Below, in pieces: positions 14,668 through 21,841 of a DNA stretch of 34,352 nt. This stretch comes from Nitrospira sp. CG24E. GTDB lineage: Bacteria; Nitrospirota; Nitrospiria; Nitrospirales; Nitrospiraceae. Location of the stretch: positions 25,028 through 59,379 of the forward strand of contig NEWP02000003.1 in NCBI GenBank assembly GCA_002869895.2, given 5' to 3'. Below the pieces are notes generated by a model. It searched no databases and was not told the DNA's origin. It saw only the letters and a list, made by a program, of their open reading frames with translations. The position numbers and the translations under genes are program-made. Each line of letters opens with the position of its first letter. The stretch's first letter is position 1.

Positions 14668-16159
14668 TACGAAACAGGTCGATATGGCCCCGTTTTCAGC
14701 ATGGCTTCCTGCGCATCCCAATCAGGATTTCGATCTGGCGGTGAAGTTCGTCGGGAGAAGCGCATCGGGTCTCATCGATGAACTTGCGCCCATCGTCCAA
14801 GCCTTGATCCTTCACGGTTGCCAGGTGATGGTTCAGACCGGCAGGCTGAATGGTGGTACAGGGCACTTGGTGCTGCGTCTCAGAATCGCGTCTCGCCCCT
14901 TCTATTCGATGGGGCATGGATGCGATGTGGTCGTATATCTGGATCAGGACCCTCCTGAATTCTGGCGATTCGGTCTGCAGCCGGGCAGCGTGCTTGTCTG
15001 GGAGCCGTCTGAACAGTTGCGTCTTCACCCTCTCCTGCCTGACGGGATCATTGCCTACTCGGTTCCTCTCCGGGAACTGAACGCGCAGTACAGCCAGGAA
15101 ACATGGGGAAAAGGGTTTGTGGCAATGGGAGTGCTGGCCCAGCTGCTTGGCTTTTCCGAGGAGGCCCGGCGGGTCTGTCTGAAGTCCCTCCCAGCACCCC
15201 GTTTGTTCGACAGCGGATATCAGTTCGCGTCCCGCTCGCTCGTCAAGCATGACATCTATTCCCTTCCACTCGCCACGCGCGGGGATGCGCGGGTCGTACT
15301 GAGTCCGGAGAACGCTGTGAAGCTCGGGTTTGCCGCGAGTCACTGCGAGTCTGGAACGGACTGCGCCGGCGAGCTGGAACGATCACCGACACAGTGGATA
15401 GCCAGACACCTCGCTATGGCTGACAAGATGGTCTCGGTGCTGCACAGCGAGCAGTTTCCAGACGTCCAGGCCTATCGAGGCCCGCAGGGGAAAGTCTTCG
15501 CGCTGTTTCGTGGAGATGATGCCTCGATCTTGGCCTCGCTGAATAGCTGTTCCAATCCGAGAATCCTTGTCGCGGCTGATGCGGTCGACGCATTGCGACT
15601 GTTGGTCGTCGGGCATCGATTGATCGAGGCGAACCGGGCCGGGGTGGTGGGAGTCGTGGTCGAAGAAGCCCTCACGGCACGTCTCGAAAGTGTCTGGGTC
15701 GGAGCATTGGCAGCGGCCAGGAGCGGGAAAAAAGCGGATGCCGCAGATGGAATCGACGGAGCAGCAGAAGATGGGACCGCGACCATGCGGGCCGAGCGTG
15801 AGGGGGAGGACGACGCGGAGGTCGGATTTATCGCCTGGGGGGCGACCCAAGGTGTAGTTCGTGACGCACTGACGCTTTGCCGGAATCTCGGCATGAGCGT
15901 AGCCGCTTTGTATCCCAAGCAGATTGTACCGTTGCCGGTGGCGCAGTTGGAGTTCTTCGCTGGTAGCGTAAAACGCGTGGTGGTGGTGGAGTCCGGTCAG
16001 ACGAGGGAGCATGCGGATCGCATCGAGGGGGCCTGCTCATTTCGACTCTCTGTGGTCATGCCGGATAAGGGGACGACCCTGACGCCGATGGACTTGTTTA
16101 TGAGGGAAAACCTTGGAGCAACAGACGACAACCAATCGAAAGGAGTCCAGGATGAGTGA
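14660..16159 (+). CDS. OFOR alpha/gamma-like protein (2-oxoacid:ferredoxin oxidoreductase family), divergent
   Basis: This 499-residue protein resembles a fused gamma-alpha subunit of 2-oxoacid:ferredoxin oxidoreductases. Residues about 28-180 fit the gamma domain (VKFVGRSASGLIDELAPIV, then a DVVVYLDQ strand). Residues 215-345 fit a degraded alpha N-domain (ENAVKLGFAASHC). Residues 386-450 fit alpha domain II (VGFIAWGATQGVVRDALTL, then MSVAALYPKQIVPLPVAQLE, then KRVVVVESGQ). A low-complexity acidic linker (about 352-385) separates the last two. No TPP-binding beta subunit or ferredoxin is encoded in the window. The alpha motif that normally follows EA..GA..AGC is poorly kept, so catalysis is doubtful. 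The GTG start overlaps the previous gene, and the stop overlaps the next. Confidence 0.65.
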   Translation: MSSTKQVDMAPFSAWLPAHPNQDFDLAVKFVGRSASGLIDELAPIVQALILHGCQVMVQTGRLNGGTGHLVLRLRIASRPFYSMGHGCDVVVYLDQDPPEFWRFGLQPGSVLVWEPSEQLRLHPLLPDGIIAYSVPLRELNAQYSQETWGKGFVAMGVLAQLLGFSEEARRVCLKSLPAPRLFDSGYQFASRSLVKHDIYSLPLATRGDARVVLSPENAVKLGFAASHCESGTDCAGELERSPTQWIARHLAMADKMVSVLHSEQFPDVQAYRGPQGKVFALFRGDDASILASLNSCSNPRILVAADAVDALRLLVVGHRLIEANRAGVVGVVVEEALTARLESVWVGALAAARSGKKADAADGIDGAAEDGTATMRAEREGEDDAEVGFIAWGATQGVVRDALTLCRNLGMSVAALYPKQIVPLPVAQLEFFAGSVKRVVVVESGQTREHADRIEGACSFRLSVVMPDKGTTLTPMDLFMRENLGATDDNQSKGVQDE

Positions 16160-16727
16160 GTATGAAATGACCGTTGGTCCGGAAGGGTATTTGGCCACTC
16201 CCGTTTCATCACGGGGGGTCGTACTGCCGTCGAAGGGGGAAGGCCTTGTCTTGGGGAAGATCGTCCCTGAGCAACAGGCGATTGACGAGGCCGCGCGGCG
16301 GCTTCTCAACGCCAAGAATCCCACAATTTTTCCAGGACCGTTGGTGCTGTGGGCCTGGAATGAACAGGCCAAGCAAGAGGCTAAAGTCATCAAGGCATTG
16401 GCCCAGGCGATCCCGGCCAAGCTCATTCCAATGCCGGATTACCGTCCGAAGTACCCGAAGATTGAACCGGAGAAGGAAATCAACCCGAACCATCCGAATC
16501 TGACCATCTGGCAGAACAAGATCGATGTCTGTCTCTTCGTCGGTGTCCATTGCCACCAATCCAATATCGCGTTGAAGATCATCCGTGGCGGGGCCAACTG
16601 TTTCACCATCGCGCTTTGTACCTTCAATGGCGATGACGAGGCACACATCACGATCCGTGACCTAACAGCCGCTACGATTCAGCGTATAGTAGATGCGGTT
16701 GAAAGGTTGAAGGGAACGAGACCCTAG
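16152..16727 (+). CDS. CO dehydrogenase beta/acetyl-CoA synthase epsilon-like protein, paralog 2
   Basis: The ATG at 16152, behind AGGAGTCCAGG, overlaps the end of the previous gene by eight bases; an upstream ATG at 16113 is rejected. The 191-residue product shares long blocks with the protein at 12386: NPTIFPGPLVLWAWNEQ, IPMPDYRPKYPKIEPEK, NPNHPNLTIW, VGVHCHQSNIALKII. The conserved HCH and the PGP/DYRPKYPKI motifs suggest a fixed nucleotide- or partner-binding site. It lacks the long C-terminus of paralog 1. Its overlap with the alpha/gamma-like gene makes it the best candidate for a direct subunit of that protein. Confidence 0.75.
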   Translation: MSEYEMTVGPEGYLATPVSSRGVVLPSKGEGLVLGKIVPEQQAIDEAARRLLNAKNPTIFPGPLVLWAWNEQAKQEAKVIKALAQAIPAKLIPMPDYRPKYPKIEPEKEINPNHPNLTIWQNKIDVCLFVGVHCHQSNIALKIIRGGANCFTIALCTFNGDDEAHITIRDLTAATIQRIVDAVERLKGTRP

Positions 16728-16824
16728 GACTGGAGTTGAGGAAGGGTACCTGGGCCTACGGAGGAACAAGCGCATTGGACGGCGGAGCTCTTGCTGACGC
16801 CGGTCCTGTCGGCCGGCATGCTGA

Positions 16825-17034
16825 TGTTGGGGACGCAAAGCCAACTATATGCTCATTCTGGCCGGAAAGATCGTGGACCAAACCACCATGGAATATTTGC
16901 ACACGTTCCAGGATCGTGCCATCGAAGCGGGACACACCTGTGTCCTCGTCGGAATAGAACAGTTCCGATGCCTCTCGGATCACAATCTGGCCTATCGCGT
17001 GAAAGCTACGGAGAATGCTATTGCCTTCGCATGA
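16825..17034 (+). pseudogene. 3' remnant of a membrane-transporter C-domain (STAS-like, possibly SulP)
   Basis: The open frame from 16825 (CWGRKANYMLILAGK...) to a stop at 17032 gives YMLILAGKIVDQTTMEYLHT, then AIEAGHTCVLVGIEQFRCLS and DHNLAYRV. The alternation of strand and helix and the end 'GxxxFxxLSDHxLAYR' resemble the STAS tail of SulP-type anion transporters. No membrane part is present upstream, and a stop precedes the frame, so it is probably a 3' fragment. A stand-alone 61-residue protein from the ATG at 16849 is the alternative. Family assignment is tentative. Confidence 0.4.
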
Positions 17035-17087
17035 GGATGCGCATCTTCACTCATTTTTCTGTTGATGGCCCCTAGAGAGGTGCCTCA

Positions 17088-17279
17088 ATGAACTCGCTAC
17101 GCAGGAATCGATTTCAGAGGCCAGAGGAGATGGCAGACCGAGACATTCAAAAGGACATGACTACGTTTAGGTATTGCGGATCATATCTCGTGCCATCCCG
17201 CACAGGAGTGTGCCCATTTTGCTCTAAGGCAATTCCAACTGTTGTTTGTGTGTTGTTTAACTGCGCGCTGTGTATTTGA
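17088..17279 (+). CDS. Small hypothetical protein with CxxC, 63 aa
   Basis: AGAGAGGTG precedes the ATG at 17088. The product has a charged N-terminus (RRNRFQRPEEMADRDIQKD) and then four cysteines including CPFC (TGVCPFCSKAIP) and CALCI. The CPFC could bind zinc. The last residues are hydrophobic and may not be native. I am unsure that it is translated. Confidence 0.35.
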   Translation: MNSLRRNRFQRPEEMADRDIQKDMTTFRYCGSYLVPSRTGVCPFCSKAIPTVVCVLFNCALCI

Positions 17280-17359
17280 GATGTCACTCACTCAAGGAGT
17301 GACTTAACAACTGGGGGAAGTCAGCGTACAATTTTCTTAACCAAAGATGGAGGCGTGCC

Positions 17360-17845
17360 ATGCTGGCCATCCGATTGGTGAAGCTCATCGAGAAGCACTC
17401 CAAACAGCTTTCCTGCGAACTCACCGAGAAGGTGTGGAACTCTCCTCGGTGCAGCGATCTGCACAAAGTCCCGTCGAACGAACTCGAAGCCCGCACTCAC
17501 GAGATCTACCGCAACCTGAGTGACTGGCTGCTGGACAAGACCGAGGCCGAACTGGAGCGGCGTTACACCGAGCTTGGCGCGCGCCGCGCCGAGCAGGGTG
17601 TGGCCTATAGCCACTTTCTCTGGGCCATTACCTCCACCAAGGAACACATGCGCGCCTTCGTCCAGCGCGAAGGTCTGTCCGATACCGCCATGGAACTGCA
17701 CGGGGAGCTGGAGCTACTGTTCCTGCTCGGCCAGTTCTTCGATCGCGCCTTGTACTATGCCGCTGTCGGTTACGAACGCGAGCGCGACCGCGTAGGGGGG
17801 AGGCAAAGAAGGCGTAGGGGGGATGAGCAGAGAACATTCGTCTAA
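17360..17845 (+). CDS. Helical RsbR-N-like protein, 161 aa
   Basis: GGAGGCGTGCC lies just before the ATG. The protein is all-helical: IRLVKLIEKHSKQL, then YRNLSDWLLDKTEAELERRY and AYSHFLWAITSTKEHMRAFV, ending in LFLLGQFFDRALYYAAVGYE. This order, with HFLWA and the FFDRALYY helix, resembles the N-terminal domain of RsbR-type co-antagonists and some kinase sensor domains that are globin- or hemerythrin-like bundles. No output domain follows, so it is a lone sensor domain or a binding partner. The tail after residue 145 is Arg-rich (RRRRGDE). Family call moderate. Confidence 0.55.
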   Translation: MLAIRLVKLIEKHSKQLSCELTEKVWNSPRCSDLHKVPSNELEARTHEIYRNLSDWLLDKTEAELERRYTELGARRAEQGVAYSHFLWAITSTKEHMRAFVQREGLSDTAMELHGELELLFLLGQFFDRALYYAAVGYERERDRVGGRQRRRRGDEQRTFV

Positions 17846-18028
17846 CGTCTCAACTGGTGGAAACTCGTAAGTCGAAAAGCGGGCTTCAAGCTGCTGCCCA
17901 GGGGCGAGGTGCTACAGGATTCGTCTCTCGAATTAGGCGCTACAGGAAGCCATCGCCAAACCCTGCTGTCGATTTTCCTGTCGTTGCAGGAGACTCAGAC
18001 GTACAAACATGTGAAAGGAGAAAACATT

Positions 18029-18276
18029 ATGAAGCCACAGAAGACCTCATCTCAGAGAGTAGAGAAGCAGCCGCATGTTTCAGCGGCAACCCAGCGTGCC
18101 ACAGCCCCGTCGTTGGTGAAGCTGCGCGTCAATTGCGATCTTCAAACGAGGATCTGCATGAGCGGATTGCCCTACGGGCTTATGAGTTGTATGCCCAATG
18201 GGGTTGGCGTGAAGACCATGCGTTGGACGATTGGTTAGATGCAGAACGGGAAATTCTGGGCCTGCACTTACTCTGA
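18029..18276 (+). pseudogene. DUF2934 gene broken by a frameshift
   Basis: AAAGGAG precedes an ATG at 18029 (MKPQKTSSQRVEKQPHVS), very like the start of the intact paralog at 30729. Around 18105-18130 the reading frame must shift by one base to continue as ARQLRSSNEDLHERIALRAYELYA and DHALDDWLDAEREIL, a clear DUF2934 domain. Family proteins are short with an N-terminal Lys/Ser tail and this C-terminal domain; their function is unknown. The two frames fuse to give a product of normal size. It is either a pseudogene, a sequencing error or a shifted translation. The in-frame ORF starting at 17857 is not the natural start. Confidence 0.65.
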
Positions 18277-18344
18277 GGCACTCAAGAAGCCGCCTCAAGA
18301 CATTGAGCCATGATCTGTAGGAGTGGGGATTCTTCTGAGCCGAG

Positions 18345-19550
18345 TCACTTCGCAATCGTGATGCTGGGGACTCCGACACGAGGCACATCGGTGACGGTCA
18401 TTTGGAACAAGAGATACAGCATTTGAAAGGCCTCGCGGTTCCAGCGTGCGAGTGGTCCAGTGGTGTTTACGGCGTAGTATTTTCCGTGGGACTGAATCGA
18501 CAGGTCGACTCCCGAGGGACTGTGATCCGCCAGCATAAGTTCCATGGTATGGACGGGGTTTTCGTGGACCATCGGGGTTCGCGGATCCTTGTCGACATGG
18601 TATTCGGGGTCGTCCCCAAGCGATCGGCCCAGAAATTGGAGCATTCGATTAAAGCTCCGCAACCGGAAATCTCCCTTGAGAGGGTATTCCCCTCCAACAT
18701 GTCCGGGACGAATGTCGAAGTAGACATCGTTGGGGTGCCCCTCCTCCGATTCGTCGATCAACCGAGCCCGTTCATCAGGTGAGAGGGTGGCCGGGTCATA
18801 GTTGGTGATGAGGGTTCGCCCCAGAATTTGTTTGCGAAGGGTATAGGTGTTGTCTTTCTGGCTATAGGTCACCAGATACTCTTTCTGTAACATCTGAAAG
18901 CCTTCGGCTGTGACCGAGTTGGCGGGAATCGTCCAGGTTCGATTGTAGACGAGCGGTTCGGTATAGAGCTGGTTCTGATCTTGGATGGCCGAAAGGTGTG
19001 TGACCACGCGACGGAACATCTCATATTCTGTCCGTTCCGCCGGCTGATTGCGGTAAGCAACCTCCTGACCATGCTCCTTGATTCGAAGTTCTTGCGCCAT
19101 CAGCCTGAGCAACAGATCGATGTCGTATCGCTGCCGGAGGAGAAGGAGGAATTTGCTTTCCTGGTAGGGAGTCAGGAGCCGCTTGGTAAACTCTTCCCCT
19201 TCGATCGGCACGATGCTGATGGTGGGGTTCTCCGCGACAGTGCCGCCGAAGATCGGCATGAGGGCCCTACTGGCTTCTCCCGTGAGCGCCGGAGTGGCTC
19301 CGGCGCTGATACGAAAATCGAAGGTCGCGGCGATATTCGAGACGCCCGTGAAGTGAATGGGTTGATGTTGATGGGCGCGGGCGATGTTGATGAGCAGTTG
19401 TTTGGCGATGGCATCCGTGATCGCCTCATCATAGCTCGTGACGGCGCGAGTTAAGGTGATGGGAGAAAGACAGCCGGTCAGGGCCAGGCTGCAGAAGACT
19501 CCCGCCAGGGTCAATCCTGTGGAGGATGTTAAACGTTGTCCCCTTGTCAT
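18345..19550 (-). CDS. Large lipoprotein of unknown function
   Basis: The best start is the ATG at 19550 (MTRGQRLTSSTGLTLAG), giving a type II signal peptide with lipobox LTGC. An upstream TTG at 19577 would add nine residues. The mature protein is about 370 residues, mixed alpha/beta, rich in charged residues, without transmembrane segments. It should be anchored at the outer or inner membrane. Motifs such as PTISIVPIEGEEFTKRLLTP, then FLLLLRQRYDIDLLLRLMAQ and YFDIRPGHVG are visible but I do not recognise the family. It is on the opposite strand to its neighbours and is probably transcribed alone. Confidence 0.75.
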   Translation of the reverse strand: MTRGQRLTSSTGLTLAGVFCSLALTGCLSPITLTRAVTSYDEAITDAIAKQLLINIARAHQHQPIHFTGVSNIAATFDFRISAGATPALTGEASRALMPIFGGTVAENPTISIVPIEGEEFTKRLLTPYQESKFLLLLRQRYDIDLLLRLMAQELRIKEHGQEVAYRNQPAERTEYEMFRRVVTHLSAIQDQNQLYTEPLVYNRTWTIPANSVTAEGFQMLQKEYLVTYSQKDNTYTLRKQILGRTLITNYDPATLSPDERARLIDESEEGHPNDVYFDIRPGHVGGEYPLKGDFRLRSFNRMLQFLGRSLGDDPEYHVDKDPRTPMVHENPVHTMELMLADHSPSGVDLSIQSHGKYYAVNTTGPLARWNREAFQMLYLLFQMTVTDVPRVGVPSITIAK

Positions 19551-19577
19551 ATAGAGCACCGTCGAGCGGCCCGACAA

Positions 19578-20040
19578 TCATTCCGCAGGTTTGTAGCATA
19601 ATCGGCATGGGATGCCTAGCAGGGTGTTGACAGACTACGTAAGCATGACACTGATCAACGCCGTGAAGCGTATCTCGTTGTTCGAGAAGGGTGAGCGAGA
19701 CAAGCTAGACGTGCGCGACAGTTCGAGGTTCGATGGGCAGAGTTCGAAGGCCGAAGGTCAGAAAACCCAGAACTCAAGACTCAGAACTCAGAACAGTCGC
19801 TCATCTCGCAAGTCCCGCCCGAATAACGAGATGCGCTTCACGACTCACGGTGCTGCGGCCTTGCCTGGGTAAGGCATGTGCAGTGGTCCCGCCTTTGCAA
19901 ATCCTTGCTTGGTAGTCGGCAAAAATCTCAATAATGAAGCGAATATTGGGGTATTTCTCCCCAAGAAGCGAGCGCGGCTGTGGCTTTTCGCGTCAGAACA
20001 CCCTTGACCCCTTCTAGGGTAAAGGGCTAGCCTCTCGTCT
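19578..20040. other. Gene-free stretch with repeat remnants
   Basis: No gene is supported here. AGCAGGGTGTTGACAGAC at 19618-19635 looks like a diverged left end of the CAGGATGCTGAAAA element. The part 19721-19800 holds GTTCGAGGTTCGA-type and CAGAACTCA-type short direct repeats. An imperfect hairpin (CCCTT-ACCC / GGGT-AAGGG) is at 20001-20026. A sigma54-like box is given separately. Confidence 0.55.
19884..19898 (+). promoter_or_regulatory. Candidate sigma54 promoter (-24/-12)
   Basis: TGGTCCCGCCTTTGC has GG and GC 10 bases apart (GG 19885-19886, GC 19897-19898), a good -12 (TTTGC) and a partial -24 (TGGTCC). It lies about 285 bases before the sigma54 response regulator gene at 20181, rather far, with a repeat hairpin between. 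One such match in this much sequence can arise by chance. Confidence 0.3.
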
Positions 20041-20160
20041 GTGGTTTGTCTGGTTGATCTGGTTTGTTTGGTGCATTTGGTTGATTTCGTTCATCCGGAT
20101 GACCCAGTTAGTCTGCTTCAACCAAATGAACAAGCCAAACCAAACAACCTGAATAAACGA
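20041..20160. repeat. TG/CA palindromic repeat upstream of a sigma54 regulator
   Basis: A T/G-rich arm (20041-20092: GTGGTTTGTCTGGTTGATCT and GGTTTGTTTGGTGC) is followed, after about 25 bases, by a C/A-rich arm (20119-20158: CAACCAAATGAACAAGCC, AAACCAAACAACC). The arms can pair imperfectly into a long hairpin. It ends 20 bases before the ATG of the regulator gene and so may lie in its leader RNA. Confidence 0.8.
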
Positions 20161-20180
20161 GATCGGAAAAGGAGTGCAGC

Positions 20181-21560
20181 ATGACCGAAGAATGGGGTGC
20201 AATTCTCGTCGTCGATGACGATGGGGAGATGCGGGAGCTAGTGCATGATGTCCTCAAGGACCGCGGGCATCAGGTCACGACGGCGGGGAGCGGACAAGAG
20301 GCCTTGACGCTGTTGACCGAGCAGGACCATGCCGTCGTGTTGACCGATTTACGAATGAAGGGGATGTTGGGGACGGAACTGCTCGCGGAGATCAGGCGTC
20401 TGTATCCGGACATCGGGGTCATCCTCATGACCGCCTTTGGGTCGGTGGATACGGCAGTCGAGGCTATGAAGCGAGGCGCGAGCGACTACTTGACCAAGCC
20501 TGTGAAAAACGATGAGTTGGTTCGCGTGGTGGAACGGTGCATCCGTGAAGCATCGCTACGACGTGAGGTGAACAGGCTCCGGCGCGAGATCCATAAGGAA
20601 TACAGTTTTCATCAAATCATCGGCAAGAGCAAACCGATGCAGGAGATATTCGACTTGATCCGGCGCGTGGCCGACAGCCCGACGAATCTGTTGATCACCG
20701 GAGAGAGCGGGACCGGCAAGGAGTTGGTGGCCAAGGCCATCCATTACAATAGCGATCGCCGGGATGCGCCGTTTGTCCCTGTCAACTGTGCGGCCATTCC
20801 GGAACAGCTGCTCGAAAGCGAGCTGTTCGGTCATATGCGAGGCGCCTTTACGGATGCGAAGGTGGATAAGCGGGGCCTCTTTGAAGAGGCGCAGAAGGGC
20901 ACGCTATTTCTCGATGAGATCAGTGAACTGCCGTTGCTGTTGCAGGCTAAGATCTTGCGGGCGATCCAGGAGAAAGAGATTCGTCGTGTGGGAGCCAACA
21001 AACCGATCTCCGTCGATGTGCGCATCATTGCGGCGACGAATCTCAACCTGACGGAAGAGGTCAAGACAAAGCGTTTTCGGGAAGACTTGTATTATCGCCT
21101 CAATGTCATCGAGCTATCCCTCCCTCCCCTGCGTGAGCGTCGGGAGGACATTCCGCTGCTCGTGAACGTCTTCATGAAGAAGTGTGCGGAGTCTCGCGGG
21201 AAACAGGTACAGGGTGTGAGCGAATCTGCGCTGGCCATGTTGGTGGATTATGCCTGGCCTGGCAACGTGCGGGAATTGGAAAATGTGATCGAGCGGGCCG
21301 CCACACTCAGCCGAAGCGAGCAGATCGTTCCCGACGATCTGCCGTCAACGATTCAAGGGGCTCGCGGCGATCGGCGGGTGCTCGACGATGCGGCTGAGCG
21401 GACCCTACGGCTGGATGAAGTGGAAAAAGAATATATTCTCAAGATCCTCGAGAAGACCGGCGGCAATAAGTACCAGGCGGCTCATACGCTCGGAATCGAT
21501 CGCAAGACGCTCTATCGGAAGCTCGCCGAAATCGAAGGCAAGCCTCACCCTGAAGAATGA
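20181..21560 (+). CDS. Sigma54-dependent response regulator (AtoC/ZraR type)
   Basis: This 459-residue protein has a receiver domain with D12-D14, D56, T84 and K106, then an AAA+ domain with Walker A GESGTGK (174-180), sigma54 loop GAFTDA and Walker B TLFLDEIS. The C-terminal Fis-type helix-turn-helix is GGNKYQAAHTLGIDRKTLYRKL. The loop carries D in place of the more usual G (GAFTGA), a variant seen in working members, so activity is likely. AAAGGAG lies before the ATG at 20181. The 3-PAS kinase gene follows after 281 bases on the same strand, a probable partner. Confidence 0.94.
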   Translation: MTEEWGAILVVDDDGEMRELVHDVLKDRGHQVTTAGSGQEALTLLTEQDHAVVLTDLRMKGMLGTELLAEIRRLYPDIGVILMTAFGSVDTAVEAMKRGASDYLTKPVKNDELVRVVERCIREASLRREVNRLRREIHKEYSFHQIIGKSKPMQEIFDLIRRVADSPTNLLITGESGTGKELVAKAIHYNSDRRDAPFVPVNCAAIPEQLLESELFGHMRGAFTDAKVDKRGLFEEAQKGTLFLDEISELPLLLQAKILRAIQEKEIRRVGANKPISVDVRIIAATNLNLTEEVKTKRFREDLYYRLNVIELSLPPLRERREDIPLLVNVFMKKCAESRGKQVQGVSESALAMLVDYAWPGNVRELENVIERAATLSRSEQIVPDDLPSTIQGARGDRRVLDDAAERTLRLDEVEKEYILKILEKTGGNKYQAAHTLGIDRKTLYRKLAEIEGKPHPEE

Positions 21561-21841
21561 CCGCCTCTGTCCGGTCGTCTGGCTGTATCATTCTTGACGG
21601 TTCGTGATGCAATGGCTGGCTGGGCGCGACAAACGTGACCGGAAGGCTGACGGGGGACAGGCTGAAGATCAAGGATCAGATAGCAGAACGCTTCAGCCTT
21701 CGCCTGATTCATCCGTCGCGCTTTTCCCGCCAGCCTTGCCCGTCTCACTTGAGTCAAGCATCGGTGAGTGCAGCTGACGCGTTCATGCATAATGAGGGCT
21801 GAGAGCGATCCACTATAAACCAGCGCAGGAAAGGCTCACTT

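Noticed and set aside
16781-16794. GG-N10-GC match (CGGCGGAGCTCTTGC)
   Set aside because: It has sigma54 spacing but lies inside a gene remnant with no target gene after it. The -24 part is poor, so chance is likely.
17881-17894. GG-N10-GC match upstream of the frameshifted DUF2934 gene
   Set aside because: The -24 (CGGGCT) is weak and 135 bases from the start codon. It was considered because the intact paralog has a good sigma54 box, but it is too poor to call.
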